A stretch of 64,000 bases of DNA from Streptomyces noursei ATCC 11455 (GTDB lineage Bacteria; Actinomycetota; Actinomycetes; Streptomycetales; Streptomycetaceae): the NCBI RefSeq assembly GCF_001704275.1, contig NZ_CP011533.1:3782001-3846000 (forward strand), in the 5' to 3' direction. Every line of letters begins with the position of its first letter. Positions within the stretch are counted from its first letter, which is position 1. The notes beneath the pieces are model-generated. The model worked only from the letters and a program-made list of their open reading frames with translations. It was not told where the DNA came from and made no database searches. Positions 60,734 to 64,000 of this stretch are shown here, in pieces. Made by a program: the position numbers and the translations under genes.

Positions 60734-60755
60734 ACTGTAGCCCCTACGCGCGTAG
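60734..60755 (-). promoter_or_regulatory. nucleoside-regulon operator 3 and leaderless promoter of add
   Basis: CTACGCGCGTAG at 60744-60755 lies 4 bases upstream (on the minus strand) of TACAGT (60734-60739), which is 6 bases before the add ATG. Confidence 0.75.
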
Positions 60756-60830
60756 ATCACGCCGAACGATACGTAACAGTGACCCGTCGGCAGGGTGGAC
60801 AGCGCGCCTCGTTCTGTCATCGTTCTCGTC

Positions 60831-61598
60831 ATGGCTCAGCAAGCGCTGCCGGTGCGCGAGGCCCGGCTGGGAAAACCGCTGGGAGCGGACGGCACGGTCC
60901 GGACGGTGAACGCCGTCGCCCTCCTGCTACCGGGGTGCGGACCGACCGGGCTGCGCCGGCCGTCGCCGGTGCACGCGCTGACCGTGCGCCCGCTGGCCGC
61001 CCGGCTGGCGCGCGCCGGCCGCGCCGAGGGACTGACCGCCCACGTGGTGCACTACCGCTGCCGCGGCTGGAACGGCGCCGACGCACACCCGGCGCGGGAC
61101 GCCACCTGGGCGCTGGAGGAGGTGGTCCGGCGCTACGGCGACGTCCCGGTCGCGCTGGTGGGCACCGGCATGGGCGCCCGCGCCGCGCTGCACGCCGCCG
61201 GCCACCCGGCCGTCCACGCCGTGCTGGCCCTCGCGCCCTGGCTGCCCGACCCGCGCCGGTTCGGCGCCGAGCCGGAACCCGTCAAGCAGTTGATCGGCCG
61301 TCAGGTCCTCCTGGTGCACGGCACCAACGACGAGCGCGTGGACCCCGACCTCTCCTACCGCTACGCCCAGCGCGCCAAGAAGATCAACCGCGACACCTGC
61401 CGCTTCGAGGTGCACTCCGACAGCCACTCCCTCCACCAGCACCGCGCCGAGGTGCACGCCCTGGCCACCGACTTCGTCCTCGGCGCCCTCTTCGCCCGCG
61501 CCTACGCCCGCCCCGTCAAGGACGCCCTGGCCGCTCCCCCGCCCCTGGGCCTGCGCATGCCCCTGGCGTCGGGTTTCGGGGCGTCGCTGCGCCACTGA
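60831..61598 (+). CDS. alpha/beta-hydrolase-fold protein lacking the nucleophile serine
   Basis: 255 residues. The strand order and motifs are those of a dienelactone-hydrolase/alpha-beta-hydrolase: [38 protein letters not shown], the elbow [31 protein letters not shown] (acid) and [12 protein letters not shown] (His). At the elbow the expected G-x-S-x-G is G-T-G-M-G (Gly113), so no nucleophilic Ser is present, while the acid loop and His region persist. It may be a non-catalytic or differently acting member. ATG 60831. Divergent from add. Confidence 0.82.
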   Translation: MAQQALPVREARLGKPLGADGTVRTVNAVALLLPGCGPTGLRRPSPVHALTVRPLAARLARAGRAEGLTAHVVHYRCRGWNGADAHPARDATWALEEVVRRYGDVPVALVGTGMGARAALHAAGHPAVHAVLALAPWLPDPRRFGAEPEPVKQLIGRQVLLVHGTNDERVDPDLSYRYAQRAKKINRDTCRFEVHSDSHSLHQHRAEVHALATDFVLGALFARAYARPVKDALAAPPPLGLRMPLASGFGASLRH

Positions 61599-61677
61599 CC
61601 GAACGGTCGACTCCGGTGCGGGGCCCGGACGTCGGGGGTACCCTCCCCGGCAACCGAGAGCAACGGGGGGATTCGGC

Positions 61678-61857
61678 ATGCCCATTGGGCCGCGCTACCG
61701 ACGGGTGTCCGCACTACAACGCCAGTTCTTCGACCGCGAGGCCGCCCTGACCGCCTACGACGAGGCCCTGCGGGGGGTGCGGCCGACCAGTGGGGCCCAG
61801 GCCCCCGACCGGGTCACGACAGCAGGGCACCCCGCCGGCTCAGGAGGAACTTCTTGA
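61678..61857 (+). CDS. 59-residue ORF, possible truncated gene start
   Basis: Promoter-like TACCCT (61639-61644) and GGGGGGAT before the ATG suggest a genuine start. The first 35 residues (GPRYRRVSALQRQFFDREAALTAYDEALRGV) are helical and plausible. It then turns into low-complexity residues and ends inside the 3' end of the LysR gene, overlapping it by 44 bases tail to tail. This looks like the 5' remnant of a longer gene whose body was lost. No family recognised. Confidence 0.4.
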   Translation: MPIGPRYRRVSALQRQFFDREAALTAYDEALRGVRPTSGAQAPDRVTTAGHPAGSGGTS

Positions 61858-62866
61858 AGGCGGCCACCGGTGGGGTGTCCGTGCGGCCGTCGAGCCAGGC
61901 CACGCCGATCTCACGGACCGCCCGCGGGGCGGTGACGGTCAGTTCCGCGACGCCGGGCCGGGGCACCGCGGGCGGCGGGAGCAGTGCGACGCCCAGGCCG
62001 GCGGCGACCAGTCCGCGCAGCGTCTCGGCCTCCTCGCCCTCGAACGCCACCCGCGGGATGAAACCGGCCTCGGCGCACAGCGCGTCGGTGATCCGGCGGA
62101 GGCCGTAGCCCGGTTCGAGGGTGACGAAGAGTTCGCCGGCGGCTTCCGCGAGGCGGATCCGCTTGCGGGCGGCCAGCGGGTGGTCGTCCGGGACGACCAG
62201 CCGGAGCTTCTGTTCGTCGAGGCGGCGCGCCACCAGGTCCGGGTAGTCCGGGACCGGCGAGGTCAGGCACAGGTCGAGGTCCCCGGCCCGGAGCCGTTCG
62301 ATCATCGCCTCGCCGTAGTTCTGGACGAGTTGGAAGCGGATGCCGGGGTGGTCGGCGCGGAAGCTGCGGATCAGGCCGGGGACGGTCTCCGAGCCGAGGG
62401 TGTGCAGGAAGCCGAAGGCGACCTTGCCGGCGGCCGGGTCGGCGTCGGCGCGGACCGCTTCGGTGGCTCGTTCCAGCTCGCCCAGGGACCGCTCGGCCGC
62501 GGCGCGGAAGGCGCGCCCGGCCGGGGTGAGGGAGAGCGTGCGACCGTGCCGGGTGAACAGGGCCACACCGAGGTCGTCCTCCAGCCGGACCAGGGCGCGG
62601 CTGAGGGTGGGCTGGGGCATGCCGAGTTCGTGGGCGGCGCGGGTGACGTGCTCGTGCCGGGCGACGGCGGCGAACTGGGCGAGCCGCGGGGCGAGGGTCA
62701 ACGCCCAGGAGTCGGGCCCCAGCTCGACCGCCTCGGGCGCGGTCGGCGGGACCGGGCCGAGGCGTTCCGGAATGTCTTTTCTGTTGCGAGCTTGCAACAG
62801 AGACCCTTGTGAACTGCGATCATGTGCCACGGCATCGATTATGGCGTTTTGATGCATTGGACGCAT
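61814..62866 (-). CDS. LysR-family transcriptional regulator
   Basis: About 350 residues. The winged HTH reads RLAQFAAVARHEHVTRAAHELGMPQPTLSRALVRLEDDLGVALFTRHGRTLSLTPAG (about 58-115), followed by two effector-binding lobes (GFLHTLGSETVPGLIRSFRADHPGIRF; VVPDDHPLAARKRIRLAEAAGELFV). ATG 62866 is the longest plausible start; 62857 or a later codon is possible, since the first 55 residues (ending PPTAPEAVELGPDSWALT) are not HTH. The frame upstream of this is antisense to the MFS gene. Divergent from the MFS gene, which it probably controls. Confidence 0.9.
   Translation of the reverse strand: MRPMHQNAIIDAVAHDRSSQGSLLQARNRKDIPERLGPVPPTAPEAVELGPDSWALTLAPRLAQFAAVARHEHVTRAAHELGMPQPTLSRALVRLEDDLGVALFTRHGRTLSLTPAGRAFRAAAERSLGELERATEAVRADADPAAGKVAFGFLHTLGSETVPGLIRSFRADHPGIRFQLVQNYGEAMIERLRAGDLDLCLTSPVPDYPDLVARRLDEQKLRLVVPDDHPLAARKRIRLAEAAGELFVTLEPGYGLRRITDALCAEAGFIPRVAFEGEEAETLRGLVAAGLGVALLPPPAVPRPGVAELTVTAPRAVREIGVAWLDGRTDTPPVAAFKKFLLSRRGALLS
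62852..62866. promoter_or_regulatory. LysR-type T-N11-A box
   Basis: ATGC-ATTGGAC-GCAT: an inverted repeat whose inner T and A are 11 bases apart, the LysR consensus. It lies between the divergent lysR and MFS genes and overlaps the proposed lysR start, implying autoregulation. Confidence 0.5.
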
Positions 62867-62893
62867 GAGATGCCGTCGTCCTACCTTCGAAGC

Positions 62894-64000
62894 ATGCCTC
62901 CCGCTGATACCGGGGCGTCCGTCACCGACCGTGCGGCCGCCTCTCCCCAGTCGTCCACAGACTCCTCCTCTTCCGTCGCGCCGACCGACCCCGAGTCGGA
63001 CAAGCTGCGGCCGGGCGGCCCCGGCTACCGCCGGATGAGCTTCGCCCTCTTCGCCGCCGGAGTGGCCACCTTCGCCCTCCTGTACTCCACGCAGGCACTG
63101 CTGCCGGCCATCTCCGCCGACCTCGACGTCGCCCCGGACCAGGCCAGTTGGACCGTCTCCGCGGCCACCTTCGGGCTGGCCCTCGGGGTGATCCCGCTCA
63201 GTGCGCTCTCCGAGCGGTTCGGCCGCCGCACGATGATGACGGCCTCCCTCACCGTCGCCGCGGTGATCGCGCTGCTGGTGCCGTTCGCGCCCTCGCTCGG
63301 CACGCTGATCGCGCTGCGCGCCGTCCAGGGCGTCGCGCTGGCCGGGCTGCCCGCCTCGGCGATGGCGTTCCTGGCCGAGGAGGTACGCGCCAAGGCGCTG
63401 GTGGGCGCGATCGGCCTGTTCGTGGCCGGCAACAGCATCGGCGGGATGTCCGGGCGGATCGTCACCGGCTGGGTCGCCCAGGCGTGGGGCTGGCGGGCCG
63501 CGCTCGGCGCGGTGGGCGTGCTGGCCGTGGTCTGCGCGGTGGCGTTCCGGCTGCTGGTGCCCCGGGCCCGCCACTTCGTGCCGCGCGCGGTGGGCCCGCG
63601 GACGCTGGCCCGTACGCTCGGCGGCCATCTCGCCGACCCGCTGCTGCGCCGCCTCTACGCCATCGGCGCCCTGTTCATGACGGTCTTCGGCGCGGTCTAC
63701 ACCGTGATCGGCTACCGCCTGGTCTCCGAGCCGTTCGACCTGCCCCAGGGCATCGTCGGCTCGATCTTCGTGATCTACCTGGTCGGCACGGTCTCCTCGG
63801 CCGCGGCCGGCACGCTGGTCGGCCGGATGGGCCGCCGCGGCGCGCTCTACCTCGCGGTCGGCACCACCACCGCGGGCCTGCTGCTGACCCTGTCCTCCTC
63901 GATCGGCGCGGTACTGGCGGGCCTGGTCCTGATCACCGCGGGCTTCTTCGCGGGCCACGCGGTCGCCTCGTCCTCGGTCAGCCGCACCGCCAAGACCGCC
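62894..64000 (+). CDS. MFS transporter, partial at the right edge
   Basis: Runs off the window; 369 residues are visible. A hydrophilic Ser/Pro/Asp-rich N terminus of 50 residues is followed by about ten membrane spans. The loop 2-3 motif LSERFGRRTMMTAS (G-x-x-D/E-R-x-G-R-R) marks the DHA drug:H+ family, and loop 4 GIGGM-SGRIVTGWVAQAWGWR and the second repeat (AAAGTLVGRMGRRGALYL) support it. CynX/YdhC-type exporters are also possible. Start ATG 62894. Regulated by the divergent LysR gene (inference). Confidence 0.88.
   Translation, partial: MPPADTGASVTDRAAASPQSSTDSSSSVAPTDPESDKLRPGGPGYRRMSFALFAAGVATFALLYSTQALLPAISADLDVAPDQASWTVSAATFGLALGVIPLSALSERFGRRTMMTASLTVAAVIALLVPFAPSLGTLIALRAVQGVALAGLPASAMAFLAEEVRAKALVGAIGLFVAGNSIGGMSGRIVTGWVAQAWGWRAALGAVGVLAVVCAVAFRLLVPRARHFVPRAVGPRTLARTLGGHLADPLLRRLYAIGALFMTVFGAVYTVIGYRLVSEPFDLPQGIVGSIFVIYLVGTVSSAAAGTLVGRMGRRGALYLAVGTTTAGLLLTLSSSIGAVLAGLVLITAGFFAGHAVASSSVSRTAKTA

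Noticed and set aside
62867..63958. Minus-strand frame extending lysR upstream to 63958
   Set aside because: The extension is antisense of the MFS gene, repetitive (HRARHEVAG, GQRDALDGAQRDQ) and not HTH-like.

Overview
The window is about 72-75% GC, has strong third-position GC bias, many GTG starts and several probable leaderless promoters, and encodes mycothiol-S-conjugate amidase, acyl-CoA carboxylase with an epsilon subunit, AfsQ1/AfsQ2/SigQ-type regulators and a sortase-type small protein. Together these point to a Streptomyces chromosome core region. From memory, not computed, the order greA-mca, ilvA, metB, msrA, hutH, cya, birA, pccB, accA2, deoR, lpdA, pnp, deoC, sigQ-afsQ1-afsQ2 and add follows the arm-proximal core of S. 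coelicolor (roughly SCO4967 down to SCO4898).

Layout. 1-603: wreckage of a glycosylated-polyketide cluster. A type I PKS ketoreductase fragment on the minus strand abuts the 3' end of a dTDP-glucose synthase (rmlA/rfbA) on the plus strand. 881-4213: a large STAND (NB-ARC + TPR) ATPase. 4.4-12.5 kb: core metabolism and stress (mca, greA, DrrAB-like ABC exporter, ilvA, MarR regulator, metB). 12.7-14.8 kb: an anchored protein and msrA. 14.8-19.9 kb: an accessory islet with an ISAs1-like transposase remnant, a 31-bp tandem duplication, an anchored secreted protein, a flavoprotein divergent from a frameshifted XRE regulator, a short orphan gene and an OleD/MgtA-type macrolide glycosyltransferase. 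20-25 kb: META lipoprotein, DUF2786 protein, L,D-transpeptidase and a LAxTG surface protein. 25-30.4 kb: hutH, a GAF-GGDEF diguanylate cyclase, an enoyl-CoA hydratase and adenylate cyclase. 30.6-39.9 kb: propionyl/acetyl-CoA carboxylase block (birA, pccB, epsilon subunit, accA2) with a class B penicillin-binding protein, maf and two very small membrane proteins in between. 40-45.5 kb: esterase, TetR, DeoR, LpdA-like reductase, glutamylcyclotransferase. 45.6-52.5 kb: purine-nucleoside phosphorylase, phosphosugar mutase, deoxyribose-phosphate aldolase and two aldehyde dehydrogenases. 52.6-59.4 kb: small secreted proteins, uridine-kinase-like P-loop protein, sigQ and afsQ1-afsQ2-lipoprotein, VanZ and PspC proteins. 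59.5-64 kb: adenosine deaminase, a hydrolase with an atypical nucleophile position, a short ORF, and a LysR regulator divergent from an MFS exporter that runs off the window.

How genes work together. Adenosine deaminase, purine-nucleoside phosphorylase, phosphosugar mutase, deoxyribose-phosphate aldolase and aldehyde dehydrogenase make a nucleoside/deoxyribose salvage route. Three of their promoters, spread over 15 kb, carry the same perfect 12-bp palindrome CTACGCGCGTAG beside a leaderless -10 element. That is the most interesting signal in the window and looks like a nucleoside regulon operator. Biotin ligase, two carboxylase subunits and the epsilon subunit form a functional carboxylase set. 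A perfect AfsQ1-type box (GTnAC-n6-GTnAC) lies between sigQ and afsQ1.

Limits. All family calls are by reading motifs; no alignment or search was run. Start codons in GC-rich DNA are often ambiguous and alternatives are stated. No tRNA, rRNA or CRISPR array was seen.
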